Part shown: piece by piece, positions 8,701-14,995 of the stretch | Layout of the letters: the number at the start of each line of letters is the position of its first letter | How positions within the stretch are numbered: the stretch's first letter is position 1 | Source of the DNA: Bacteroidales bacterium UBA4345 | GTDB lineage: Bacteria; Bacteroidota; Bacteroidia; Bacteroidales; Paludibacteraceae | Direction of reading: 5' to 3' | Assembly: GCA_002396385.1 (NCBI GenBank) | Contig: DGTD01000049.1 | Span: forward strand, 1-18,869 | Length of the DNA: 18,869 bases | Translations under genes and position numbers: made by a program | The notes under the pieces: generated by a model | Database searches by the model: none | What the model was told of the DNA's origin: nothing | Seen by the model: only the letters and a program-made list of their open reading frames with translations

Positions 8701-9648
8701 CTGTTGCCACAAGAAATAGACCTTGTCGTATATTTTATGCCAGTCTTCCAGCACCGATTCCTCGACAGAGAATTGGGCCAGATACGAGCATTCGTTTTTC
8801 GAGTCGGAAGTTTGTGAGACCGAAGTTGCAGAAACAACCGGATTGGGTATTACTTCCGTATCGTTTCTATATAGAGAGATGTCGTCAATCACAAAATCGT
8901 TATAGCCACTACCCCAGTTCACGACTTGCAGTTCAAGCACATCACCATCGTTCGCTTTAAAAGTACAAGAATACTCCGACCAGTTGCGTTCGCAGTTCAC
9001 ACAGTCGTTAGGGTTAGGAGTTCCCCAACCTCCGGCCTCCCAGAAAGGAATCTCCTTGGTTCTAATATTACGTATTTCTTCTCCGTTTTTGGCATTGATA
9101 ACCTTCAGTTCCAAATCGGCATTACCACCATCGTCCTGGTAAGCGGTAATGCTGGCCGCATATACAACAAATTTGTATTCGCGGCTATCGCACAGGTCAA
9201 AATTTATCTGTTGGGTGTAGATAGGCAGTCCGGTTCCCACTTCGGAATTAACAATCAGCATAGCACCGTTCTTATTGCCAGTATGGTCACGTCCGCCAAT
9301 AAAGTGACCTGCGCCAGTTCCACACTTCGAGAAACGGTTATAGGCCCACCAAGTGCTGTTGGCTATACCGTACTGGCCGTCGTCAATGAATCCGCAATCA
9401 CCGACCCAATCGCCCTGCTCATGGTATTCTATATAACCGGCGCTTCCATAATGCGCCTTCGACTCGTAACCGGCAAACGAATGGCGGGGCACCGTCATAC
9501 TTGCATTCGGAAAATCCTTGATAACAGTGTCTTCGGCCACCCCAAAATCTTCACGCCAGACTAGGTTCCACGACTGACCCGAAACATTTTGAGCTACAGC
9601 ACACAGCATAGCTGCAGAAAGCAGTTTCTTGAAAAAAGAATTGCCCAT
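2737..9648 (-). CDS. Giant T9SS-secreted adhesin-like repeat protein
   Basis: A 2,303-residue exported protein. Residues 1-24 are a Sec signal peptide (lysines, hydrophobic core, cleavage near VSG/Q). Three related units of roughly 200-250 residues follow, starting near 31, 405 and 720, each opening with a W/F-x-DDFG-like motif, containing DHTGNxNG(G)ML-type segments and closing with a VIDDISL/VIDDVSL/LALDDISL strand; these look like jelly-roll (carbohydrate-binding or MAM-like) domains. From about 1056 to 2200 there are about 13 Ig-like modules of 80-100 residues, most with a first cysteine in a C-x-G context (VLCEGS, MVCKGA, VICAGS, SICEGE) and a second near the end (GTVCPA, GEVCPK), suggesting one disulfide each. 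The last 85 or so residues (SFSPNGDGQNDFF, IYDRWG, WDG, YWYEI, GHFTLLR) are the gliding-motility type (type B) C-terminal sorting domain, so the protein should cross the outer membrane by type IX secretion and be surface-attached or released. Substrate unknown. It appears to be transcribed alone. Confidence 0.92.
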   Translation of the reverse strand: MGNSFFKKLLSAAMLCAVAQNVSGQSWNLVWREDFGVAEDTVIKDFPNASMTVPRHSFAGYESKAHYGSAGYIEYHEQGDWVGDCGFIDDGQYGIANSTWWAYNRFSKCGTGAGHFIGGRDHTGNKNGAMLIVNSEVGTGLPIYTQQINFDLCDSREYKFVVYAASITAYQDDGGNADLELKVINAKNGEEIRNIRTKEIPFWEAGGWGTPNPNDCVNCERNWSEYSCTFKANDGDVLELQVVNWGSGYNDFVIDDISLYRNDTEVIPNPVVSATSVSQTSDSKNECSYLAQFSVEESVLEDWHKIYDKVYFLWQQSTDDGVTWTNVAEVSGIDKTDAEIEMDKSKNTIFRVIITGGSSNAMAEEQALYIASYGGPKGGCAYYSISNTLSALPKADCTYSDDLLALFTDDFGTVSDGASAETPYCPFSFLEKGLSVGDYAVTANPKNTQENSWDGVPEFADHTGNANGGMLYCRVNNTTGTIYERIVPGPFCECKSYIFSFNAAALGSWSTLYMEGQVLDTKGNILASLPIAQGNGGSDAVWHRYQIDFSPAAGTGNLIFKIVSTDPGTESYGTQIVIDDVSLRVCGMHIPQDSIYINNIPSQTSLTGFDCADKPVPTVNLSSMSGWEKLYPAAVAVWQTSLDGGLTWTSLSEKGRSVAFDSDGGGAVMYRAVLAENGEVANGVAEGAATEGCGVYLVTNTVTLECTAQCHFNDEMLVLWKDDFGSVPANTRKECPYLKGHKFLKDMKKSVDDGEYAVVSRMQDAGNWFAAMDGTDHTGDADGGFLVINISKSYKDKMIYEQELGFTTCENTSYYFSLWASSISKRVANGDKTGVLCNLTLEIVNAENNEVLASIETGDMPNAESIDGEIPWKNYGVSFVSTGEKVKLRIYDHAGNGDKGNDLALDDISLIACDVTAPNVELAVDGKDDVSGLCGVDEYTLKVGDLKGWNKIYNDDVYCLWQKSEDGGESWENLTEESGLASEKGVLTVTALRNMQLVNDTLVNVGIRYRVIVAGPKSEVTEQIATQGYPDDGCYLYRISNVMTVRCECKEPEFDYVANKFDVCMSEEPIEINVQQTNTVAIDTVRWFSQTMGSKDWKLEQESVGNDVGAENLHFKVVPTDSVRYLFLAYSEACVSDSIIFTVNVDKPIELEHLASTVLCEGSDTTYKAVVTSGYPLSYVWNGTTSANDEYTISNIATDAVVTLVAKGAVCTSEEKDATVKVEKKVEIATSIAPQEVCAFDEISLDSKAVAEDIQWYQSYSGKMVFTKIDGGTNAILACSPDSNRIYKVVASGLKCPSKELSVDVTVKYPAVMEASIDETEYCVGGTSTISVALDHVTSLRWMRKAEGETAFSVFKEGTYSETDTKTSEIVAPEVSTQYLVQTPSEGCAAAQSEVFTVTVEQPVDFTLKADKDMVCKGADDAAVTLNANLISGTAALVEGNAADVMTTGSLLVNPTETTTYTLGITGKLCATKVEKDVTVTVEVPTTFSELKVSETKVCENSAVTFSYTVEPADAPYKLMVNTNNTDFTEMAVENSYVQTASASPRCYKLVSGAGDVCLASESNIVCVEVEDSAKFEFSADKTALCEGAGVTFTVGIPATHKDYKFMFDGALRLVQTQINIENPESKVYTASLAGEVCPKVEKSIEIKVQQPASLSISSNQTSVCVNTPVSIELTAVNALSTQWWSSADGVNYVKFDGDGTNLLPQSDTWYKVTAVGSEMCPGAESNIVAVTVEDSVRYSISEPGAAVCSGEPVSSVITIQSGTPSSVEWKKNDVKIAEVVSLNDVPTEDSNLYTAIVSGTVCPAVSKSFTVAVEQQPTIGEIESCCEVICAGSSVDLSVNVQNAKGLVWTKRTAAGTTTLSDANELKISDVMSETAYYQVSTTGAVVCKNVATKELKVEVEQPLTVSLPEDSYICSGAGVSIVATVTGQPIQYEWQANSVDVAGSTSSLSATPTETTTYTLTAKAKACPFVQASTTVNVEEVPAVLISASADSICEGESIELVADNAEKVTLNWAYAPKGGVLTNLPGTTANVTVAPLETVVYSAQYSTEHGCASKTNEVHVNVSAKVSASVADTFMCEGGVAQLQARGDGAYQYAWYSDADYTELEGVSARLKVSPSASTTYYLQVTNGKCKEELQAMVEVMDNPKIVALEDRDVREIEVMVEGGGDSYEYNYGGEWTKENLFSGFRFSTQYTIGVRDAMGCRADTTFRTKTYDLKVPLSFSPNGDGQNDFFEIENLGKYPDAKIRIYDRWGKKLLETRSSEYAGWDGIYNGVSLPSTDYWYEIWVEELAKYYTGHFTLLR

Positions 9649-9808
9649 ATTTGTATAAATGTAGTTAGTTACGCTAAATTACAGATTTTTAATCGACCCT
9701 TTACCGCACTATTGTTTCAAAAACTTGTAACATGGTTCCAGATTTGGCATCTACCTTCTTTTAAAAGCGGTGCAGATAACGTATTTTTGCACTAACACAG
9801 CGTACATA
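9649..9808. promoter_or_regulatory. Divergent promoter region between adhesin and arginase-fold gene
   Basis: A 160-base intergenic region must start transcription of the giant gene leftward and the arginase-fold gene rightward. The rightward promoter has a recognisable -7 box (listed separately). On the leftward side I found only imperfect matches to TAnnTTTG, so that promoter is not placed. Confidence 0.6.
9782..9789 (+). promoter_or_regulatory. Bacteroidota -7 box (TATTTTTG) for arginase-fold gene and xerD
   Basis: Exact TAnnTTTG match placed 19 bases before ATG 9809, giving a short leader of about a dozen bases. It supports ATG 9809 as the start, because the upstream in-frame ATG at 9770 would lie ahead of the promoter box. 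No well-spaced -33 TTTG was seen. Confidence 0.55.
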
Positions 9809-10963
9809 ATGGAAAACGAAGAAAACAGCATAGAACTTTTTTTCGACAATGTCGAAATCAACACCGGTAACAATGCGCATATGCAAAAAAAAGACTCTTT
9901 TTCGGGTCAACTCTGCAAAAAAGGCTACAATGTGGCATTAATCGGTGTTTCCGACCACAACCAGAAAAACGGTTGTGTGGCCGACGCCATCCGCAAAGAA
10001 CTCTATACCCTGAAAGGCGGTTTCAAACACCTGAAAATAGCCGATTTGGGTAACATAAAACAGGGCACCAGGAAAAACAACTCTTTTTTTGGGCTACAGT
10101 GCGTTATCGAGCAACTGACTGCTAAAGGAGTCGTCTGCATCGTGATGGGCAATAACCAGAATTTCACTTGCGCTATGGTGGAAGGGCTGCGCCAACACCA
10201 CGACGATATTTCCCTTTCGTTACTCGACTCGCGTTTCGACTTGGGAACCAGTCTGAACGTTTCCTCTAAAACGAACGAGAACAACTTTCTGCTACCGCTG
10301 ACTATTCACCCCGCTATCAGTTTTTGCAATGTGATCGGATTCCAACAATACTATTGTTCCGATGCCCAGCTCCAATACATGGAACAGCACAATGCCATCG
10401 ACACTTTTCACAGAAACGTCAACAGCATCGACTACACGACCCGGATTGGAAGACTGCGCCAGGACCTGTTCAGGGCAGAGCCTATTTTACGCGACACAGA
10501 CATTCTCAGCATCGATATGAACGTTGTACGCCAAGCCGACGCCCCTGCTGCCACACACCCTTCGCCTAACGGCTTCTGGGGAGAGGAAGCGTGCCAACTT
10601 CTACAATATGCGGGGACAAGCGACAGAATAGCCGTTGCCGGGCTTTTCGGCATGGAAAACAAATACGACCAACGCGGACAGACTGCCGCTTTAGCCGCAC
10701 AAATGCTGTGGCACTTTATTGAGGGACTCGACAACCGGGCCGGCGACTATCCGGCCTCAAGCATAGACAAATGCAAAAAACTAATCATTCCAGGTGAAGA
10801 CGAAAACGAACTTCACTTCTTCTTCAGCGACAAGCTGAAGCACTGGTGGGTTGAGGTTCCGACCAAAAGAGGCAAACGCATTATGGCCTGTCTGGCTAAA
10901 GACTACGAAGAGGCCAAGTCGGGTATCAAGCCTAACGTCTGGTTCAGACATTTCCTCAAATAA
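9809..10963 (+). CDS. Arginase/ureohydrolase-fold protein with degenerate metal site
   Basis: A 384-residue protein of the arginase/agmatinase/formimidoylglutamase superfamily. These enzymes use two Mn ions held by motifs GGGH(D), DAHxD and SxDxD. The matching segments here are GNNQ (114-117), DSRFD (140-144) and SIDMN (234-238). Thus the first His is N116, the DAHxD His is R142 and the last Asp is N238, while D140, D144 and D236 remain. Three of six ligands are gone, so binuclear Mn chemistry is unlikely, although the fold and length are retained; a binding or scaffold role is the natural inference. The N-terminal part (1-50) and the C-terminal tail (about 310-384, rich in Trp, Lys and Arg) have no motif I recognise. 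ATG 9809 is chosen over 9770 because a promoter box lies between them. xerD starts 12 bases downstream, so the two are probably one transcript. Automatic annotation would likely call it formimidoylglutamase, which the residues do not support. Confidence 0.75.
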   Translation: MENEENSIELFFDNVEINTGNNAHMQKKDSFSGQLCKKGYNVALIGVSDHNQKNGCVADAIRKELYTLKGGFKHLKIADLGNIKQGTRKNNSFFGLQCVIEQLTAKGVVCIVMGNNQNFTCAMVEGLRQHHDDISLSLLDSRFDLGTSLNVSSKTNENNFLLPLTIHPAISFCNVIGFQQYYCSDAQLQYMEQHNAIDTFHRNVNSIDYTTRIGRLRQDLFRAEPILRDTDILSIDMNVVRQADAPAATHPSPNGFWGEEACQLLQYAGTSDRIAVAGLFGMENKYDQRGQTAALAAQMLWHFIEGLDNRAGDYPASSIDKCKKLIIPGEDENELHFFFSDKLKHWWVEVPTKRGKRIMACLAKDYEEAKSGIKPNVWFRHFLK

Positions 10964-10975
10964 GAAAACAAGCCT

Positions 10976-11890
10976 ATGAAGATTGATGCCTACATCAAAC
11001 AGCCTATCATAAAGGAATACGACACTTACCTGCGTCTGGAACGCTCGTTGTCCGACAACACGCGCTCCGCCTATCTGGAAGACCTTGCCAAACTGTTAGG
11101 TTATCTGGAAGGTACTAACATCGATATACAGAAAGTGCGGCGGGAACAGCTCGAGGACTTTCTGATCGACCTTAGCGATGTAGGGATAACTCCACGTTCA
11201 CGGGCACGCATTATTTCCGGCATAAAGTCTTTCTACCAGTTCCTACTTATGACCGACAAACGGGAAGACGACCCGACCGAGCTACTCGAAATGCCGCAAA
11301 TAGGCAAGCATCTTCCCGAAGTGCTTTCCATTGAAGAAATCGACGCATTGGAAAGCAAGATAGATTTAAGCCAACCGCAGGGGCACCGCAACAAAGCCAT
11401 CATTGAAGTGCTATACAGCTGCGGACTTCGGGTTTCCGAAATGCTGAACCTGAAAATTTCCGACATTTTCTTCGACGAACAGTTCATCACGGTGGTCGGA
11501 AAGGGGAACAAACAGCGCTTGGTGCCTATCTCGCAATCGGCCATAAAATACATCAACTTCTGGTTGGAAGACCGCGACAAGCTAAACATTAAGAAAGGCT
11601 GCGAAGACTTTGTATTTTTGAACCACCGGGGGGGACAACTCAGCCGTATAATGGTATTTAACATCATAAAGGATTTGGCAGCAAAAGCGGAAATAAACAA
11701 AACAATCAGTCCGCACACCCTCCGCCATTCCTTTGCCACCCACTTGCTTGAGGGAGGGGCCAATCTGCGCGACATTCAGGAAATGCTGGGACACAAATCA
11801 ATTCTTACAACAGAAATCTACACCCATATTGGTCAGAACCATCTACGGGAGGCTATCGAGAAATTTCATCCATTCAACAAAAAAGGTTAA
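10976..11890 (+). CDS. xerD: Site-specific tyrosine recombinase XerD
   Basis: A 304-residue tyrosine recombinase of normal Xer length. An N-terminal SAM-like core-binding domain (about 1-95, with YLRLERSLSDNTRSAYLEDL) is followed by the catalytic domain. The full catalytic set is visible: R152 in GLRVSE, K176 in VVGKGNKQR, H247 and R250 in HTLRHSFATHLLEGGANL, H273 in LGHKS and nucleophile Y282 in EIYTHI. With XerC it resolves chromosome dimers at dif during division, acting at the septum under FtsK control. The overall sequence fits XerD better than phage integrases, and there is no phage gene or attachment repeat nearby. It is probably translated from the same transcript as the arginase-fold gene upstream (12-base gap) and ends at a terminator right after its stop. 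Confidence 0.9.
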   Translation: MKIDAYIKQPIIKEYDTYLRLERSLSDNTRSAYLEDLAKLLGYLEGTNIDIQKVRREQLEDFLIDLSDVGITPRSRARIISGIKSFYQFLLMTDKREDDPTELLEMPQIGKHLPEVLSIEEIDALESKIDLSQPQGHRNKAIIEVLYSCGLRVSEMLNLKISDIFFDEQFITVVGKGNKQRLVPISQSAIKYINFWLEDRDKLNIKKGCEDFVFLNHRGGQLSRIMVFNIIKDLAAKAEINKTISPHTLRHSFATHLLEGGANLRDIQEMLGHKSILTTEIYTHIGQNHLREAIEKFHPFNKKG

Positions 11891-11930
11891 AAAAAACGAC
11901 CCCAAACAATTTCTGCTGGAGTCGTTTTTT
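11891..11930. terminator. Bidirectional terminator between xerD and a convergent gene
   Basis: AAAAAACGAC (11891-11900) pairs with GTCGTTTTTT (11921-11930), with extra C-G pairs inside and a loop of about 14 bases. Each strand ends in a run of T. It starts immediately after the xerD stop and ends four bases before the stop codon of the minus-strand gene, so it serves both. Confidence 0.85.
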
Positions 11931-11934
11931 GTTT

Positions 11935-12318
11935 TCAGTACTGCACCGGAGGGTAAAGACGGTCTATTTCTGCCCAAATCACATTTGCCAGATATCGGTT
12001 AAAGGCATCAATATCGCTATACCTCAAAGTCCGTTGGTGTTTCCGGTAATTCAATTCGTTGAAGCGGTCGTAAACGGCACGCATATTTAGCGAATGTTTC
12101 AAGTAGTTTTTAGCTTCCTGGTTGGTCACCAACACGTCGGCATACCACGAACTCAGCGACCCCCAAGAGGTATCCCAACCCTCGTTGGTAAAATAGTTGT
12201 AATTCGATTCCTGAATCTGACGAATGCCGTTGTTTACGAACTGCTCGTCAAGATAGTCATTTTGGGCTTGGGCTGCGAAAGATACCAACAGCATCAAGCA
12301 AGCTAATACTTTTCTCAT
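11935..12318 (-). CDS. Small secreted protein of unknown function
   Basis: A 127-residue protein with a clear Sec signal peptide (MRKVLACLMLLVSFAAQA, cleavage expected before QND). The mature part is about 108 residues, rich in Tyr, Trp, Asn and Asp, with no cysteine, and predicted mainly helical (for example FNRYLANVIWAEIDRLYPP at the C-terminus). The Cys at position 7 is inside the hydrophobic start and is not a lipobox. I recognise no family. It appears to be a single-gene unit: upstream at 12404-12431 a terminator separates it from the envelope operon, and downstream it shares a terminator with xerD. Likely periplasmic or secreted. Confidence 0.75.
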   Translation of the reverse strand: MRKVLACLMLLVSFAAQAQNDYLDEQFVNNGIRQIQESNYNYFTNEGWDTSWGSLSSWYADVLVTNQEAKNYLKHSLNMRAVYDRFNELNYRKHQRTLRYSDIDAFNRYLANVIWAEIDRLYPPVQY

Positions 12319-12403
12319 ATTATAAATTCATTTACTTTACTTATTATCGCTTATAAACAACAATAGGCAAAAACAGTGCCACAACATAGTGGACATTACC
12401 CAT

Positions 12404-12431
12404 AAAAAAACCGCACACGTTGGGTGTGCGG
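12404..12431 (-). terminator. Terminator of the dut-TPR-DUF4292-envC-wzz-like unit
   Basis: On the minus strand CCGCACAC, a five-base loop and GTGTGCGG (12431 down to 12411) run straight into T7. The eight-base stem is perfect. It lies about 177 bases after the stop of the last gene of the operon, giving a fairly long 3' untranslated region. Confidence 0.85.
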
Positions 12432-12523
12432 CTAGTTTTACTTATTCAGTAAAACTCAACTTAGAACTAAACTACAAATTATATAAAACTACAATTGAAG
12501 TTTCCCAACTTCACATAAATTTT

Positions 12524-12556
12524 ATGCAATTTCTGTGCCAAACAGAGAATTTGCAT
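12524..12556. repeat. Imperfect inverted repeat in the operon 3' untranslated region
   Basis: ATGCAA (12524-12529) pairs with TTGCAT (12551-12556) and TCTGT (12532-12536) with ACAGA (12542-12546) around loop GCCAA, with a short internal mismatch between. It is not followed by a T-run on either strand, so it is not a terminator; it could be a 3'-end RNA stabiliser or a protein-binding palindrome. Confidence 0.5.
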
Positions 12557-12607
12557 CTGTTAATACAAAAATTTGACAGATATATTGCAGTTTTTCTTTA
12601 GCGAGTT

Positions 12608-13561
12608 TTACCTTTCCAAAAACGCCTTAATTCTTGCTTTTTCATCAACAACAAAGGCTAAGCCCAAAGAAATGACGACAAAGACAAAGAAAGACAATAT
12701 GAAAGTCGGAATATATTTGTTCTGAACTTTAACCAATACGAAATCGCGGATAAATACGGCACTGTTCGAATACACCGCACGCGCATATTGCTTCTCATTC
12801 CGGAGTTTTTCCAGCGATAAGATATCGTTATAGTAAAGTTCCTTGTTCTTTTCTGAAACAATCAACGGGCCATTCAATTTCATTTCGGTCGCTGCCTTTT
12901 TAAAATACTCGTATTTACGAAGGCTGTCGAGCATCAGCAGTTCATTATCAATACTTAGTATTTGGTCATCAATTTGGGAAACACGTTCTCCGTTACTCTT
13001 GCACACATACGGGTTCTTATTGAAATACCTGATAATGCCGTTGCTTATTGAATCGATGAAAGCAGTATCGGAAATAACCAGGCTGACCAACAAGCGGTCT
13101 TTCATTATCACCTTGGTGGTATCGGCCTTATAAGTGTCATAACAGACTTCGTCTGGAGTCCCATCACACATTTTGTCGACTATGTAGAACGCATTCGACG
13201 AACTCAACTTTTTTGCCACATCAAGACCAACACCTAACGATTTCGCCAGGCTTGTCCGGTCTTCATTTTGGCACATATGGTTCAAATTGGCCAACATGTC
13301 GCTAAAGAAATATGCGTCAAGCACATTTATGCGCAACTCGTTCTCCATCTGATAACCACGGTGGGTCGGGCGTGCCCAATAGGCCGTAAAGGCAATTGCA
13401 CACACCATTGCGCCTACCATATACTTCCGGTGTTGGTATGCAGAACGCAAACACCAAACAAGCCATCGGCCCATTTTTGCAAAAAAGTTCACAATGTGTT
13501 TGACACACAACGAAAATACTTTCAGCAAATCAATTTCTTGACCTTCCTGTTGATTTCCCAT
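12608..13561 (-). CDS. Wzz/chain-length-determinant-like two-TM inner-membrane protein
   Basis: A 317-residue protein with a cytoplasmic N-terminus, one membrane helix near 47-63, a periplasmic part of about 220 residues including a likely coiled coil (about 205-270, e.g. QIDDQILSIDNELLMLDSLRK), a second helix near 284-305, and a short charged tail (DEKARIKAFLER). This hairpin layout is that of Wzz/polysaccharide co-polymerase proteins, which set glycan chain length. Sequence similarity to Wzz is only loose, no kinase domain follows, and the proline-rich motif before the second helix is reduced to a single Pro, so a different periplasmic role is possible. It begins 32 bases after the EnvC-like gene on the same strand with no terminator between, so it is probably the last gene of that operon. 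Cell-surface glycan assembly is the best guess. Confidence 0.6.
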   Translation of the reverse strand: MGNQQEGQEIDLLKVFSLCVKHIVNFFAKMGRWLVWCLRSAYQHRKYMVGAMVCAIAFTAYWARPTHRGYQMENELRINVLDAYFFSDMLANLNHMCQNEDRTSLAKSLGVGLDVAKKLSSSNAFYIVDKMCDGTPDEVCYDTYKADTTKVIMKDRLLVSLVISDTAFIDSISNGIIRYFNKNPYVCKSNGERVSQIDDQILSIDNELLMLDSLRKYEYFKKAATEMKLNGPLIVSEKNKELYYNDILSLEKLRNEKQYARAVYSNSAVFIRDFVLVKVQNKYIPTFILSFFVFVVISLGLAFVVDEKARIKAFLER

Positions 13562-13593
13562 TTGACTACTATTTAAACTTAACTACTTGAATT

Positions 13594-14988
13594 TCACTTA
13601 AGAGGTCTCAACCATAATTCCGGATTCTGGATAATTTTCTCCTTATAAATCTGAAAAAACAATTGCGACTTCGTATTATTATCCGGGTCGGTATAAATCC
13701 GGCCTAACTTATCACCTTGATTTACCGACTGGCCCACACTGACAAAAATAGACGTCAGATTCGCATAAACAGTCAGGTAATTACCATGCCTTACAACCAC
13801 TGCATTGTTTGAACCCGGCACCGAAAATATGTTGGTCACTTTCCCTTTTGAAACAGCCAGTGCCTCTATACCAGCCGGAGAAGTGATGTACACACCTTTA
13901 TTGTTGACGGTCAGATTACTCAAGACCGGATGGGGTTGCAACCCGTAGTGTCCGGTAATACTGCCCCTTCGCACCGGCCAGTGGATGCGGCCCTTCTGTT
14001 TTTCAAAGAATAGAGTCTCATTATCAGCCGTCGATTCTGCCTTCTGTTGCTGAGTTGTGTTTTTCGCTGGTGTGGCGGTATTTGGCTTCGCCGTAGTATT
14101 AGAAGCAGGCTTTTTCTGCGCATTAGAAGCCGTTGCCCGACCCTTAGACGGAGTTGCAGGCTTTGTTTTTTTTGCGGCTTTGCGCTTAGCCTTCGCAGCT
14201 TTTTCCGCCTCCTCGGCAATCAGCTTTTGGATGCGCTGGTTCAACCGTTCAGCAGCCACCTGCTGTTCCTTCAGTTTTTGTCGTAACTCTTTTTCTTCCT
14301 TCCTCAACGAATTGACCAGAGCCTTCTGCTCCTGCTTTTCCTTGACTATTTTCTGCATCTCGGTCTCGCGTTCCGACAAAAGCACCTCCGTCCGTTTCTT
14401 CGCAGTCTGCAATTCACGGCGCTTCGCCACCAAGTCTTCACGTGTATCCTTTATATCGGCAGCCTGCCGGCGACGCATCTTAGCGAATTCCCTTATATAT
14501 TGGAACCTTAAGTAAGACTCTTGGATAGAGTTCGCAGAGAATAAGAATAGTAAACGGTCGTATACCGAATTTTTCTCATAAGCATGGTAGATGAGTTCCA
14601 CATACTTGCGTTTCGAGACGTTGTAATCCATTTCCATGCCCAATATCTCGTCGTTCATCTGGTCAATACGGGCAACCAGATAATTCAACTCGATATTCTG
14701 CGAGTCAATCAAGGCGTTACGCTGTCTGATGTCTTCATTCAGCTGTTCAATCTGGTTAAGTCTCTCCTCAACATTCTTCTTGTTAGCGTTAAGCTTGTTG
14801 TCAATCTGCTTGACGTTGTTCTTCACCTGCGACTGTTCGTCCTTCAAATTCTTGATTCGGTCGTTACCCTTTGCGCCAGTCTTTACCGTTGTTTTTCCAC
14901 CCTGAGCCCACACAGGGGCAGACGGACACACCCAAAGCGACAGCAATATCGCGACAACCGAGACAAAACGAACCGAGCTACTCCGCAT
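13594..14988 (-). CDS. EnvC-like murein hydrolase activator (degenerate M23 domain)
   Basis: A 464-residue exported protein: a signal peptide (about 1-28, ending VWA/Q), a long coiled coil (about 40-255), a flexible Ala/Lys/Pro/Thr-rich linker (about 255-325) and a C-terminal LytM/M23 domain (about 334-464). Active M23 enzymes bind zinc through an H-x(n)-D pair and an HxH pair. Here the matching places read NKGVY (for HxGxD), YANL (for YAHL) and FFQIY (for HFEIR), so the metal and catalytic residues are all lost. That is the pattern of EnvC, which activates cell-wall amidases at the division site through its inactive LytM domain. The partner amidase is not in this window. It starts 7 bases after the DUF4292 lipoprotein gene, consistent with one operon. 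Confidence 0.88.
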   Translation of the reverse strand: MRSSSVRFVSVVAILLSLWVCPSAPVWAQGGKTTVKTGAKGNDRIKNLKDEQSQVKNNVKQIDNKLNANKKNVEERLNQIEQLNEDIRQRNALIDSQNIELNYLVARIDQMNDEILGMEMDYNVSKRKYVELIYHAYEKNSVYDRLLFLFSANSIQESYLRFQYIREFAKMRRRQAADIKDTREDLVAKRRELQTAKKRTEVLLSERETEMQKIVKEKQEQKALVNSLRKEEKELRQKLKEQQVAAERLNQRIQKLIAEEAEKAAKAKRKAAKKTKPATPSKGRATASNAQKKPASNTTAKPNTATPAKNTTQQQKAESTADNETLFFEKQKGRIHWPVRRGSITGHYGLQPHPVLSNLTVNNKGVYITSPAGIEALAVSKGKVTNIFSVPGSNNAVVVRHGNYLTVYANLTSIFVSVGQSVNQGDKLGRIYTDPDNNTKSQLFFQIYKEKIIQNPELWLRPLK

Positions 14989-14995
14989 TTTTCTC

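Larger units (their letters stand above)
12319..12607. other. Intergenic region with terminator and an extra hairpin
   Basis: This 289-base gap lies between two minus-strand genes. It holds the terminator of the upstream operon (12404-12431), an imperfect inverted repeat at 12524-12556, and the unmapped promoter of the small secreted protein. No ORF here is convincing; a 70-codon plus-strand frame at 12389-12601 runs through the terminator. Confidence 0.6.

Noticed and set aside
10976..11890. Phage or island integrase next to a tRNA
   Set aside because: The tRNA is about 11 kb away, no attachment repeats or phage genes were seen, and the sequence fits housekeeping XerD.
12508..12532. Possible dif site (CATAA...TTATG arms) downstream of xerD
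   Set aside because: The two arms are only three bases apart, while Xer sites need a spacer of about six to eight, and the outer halves match poorly.
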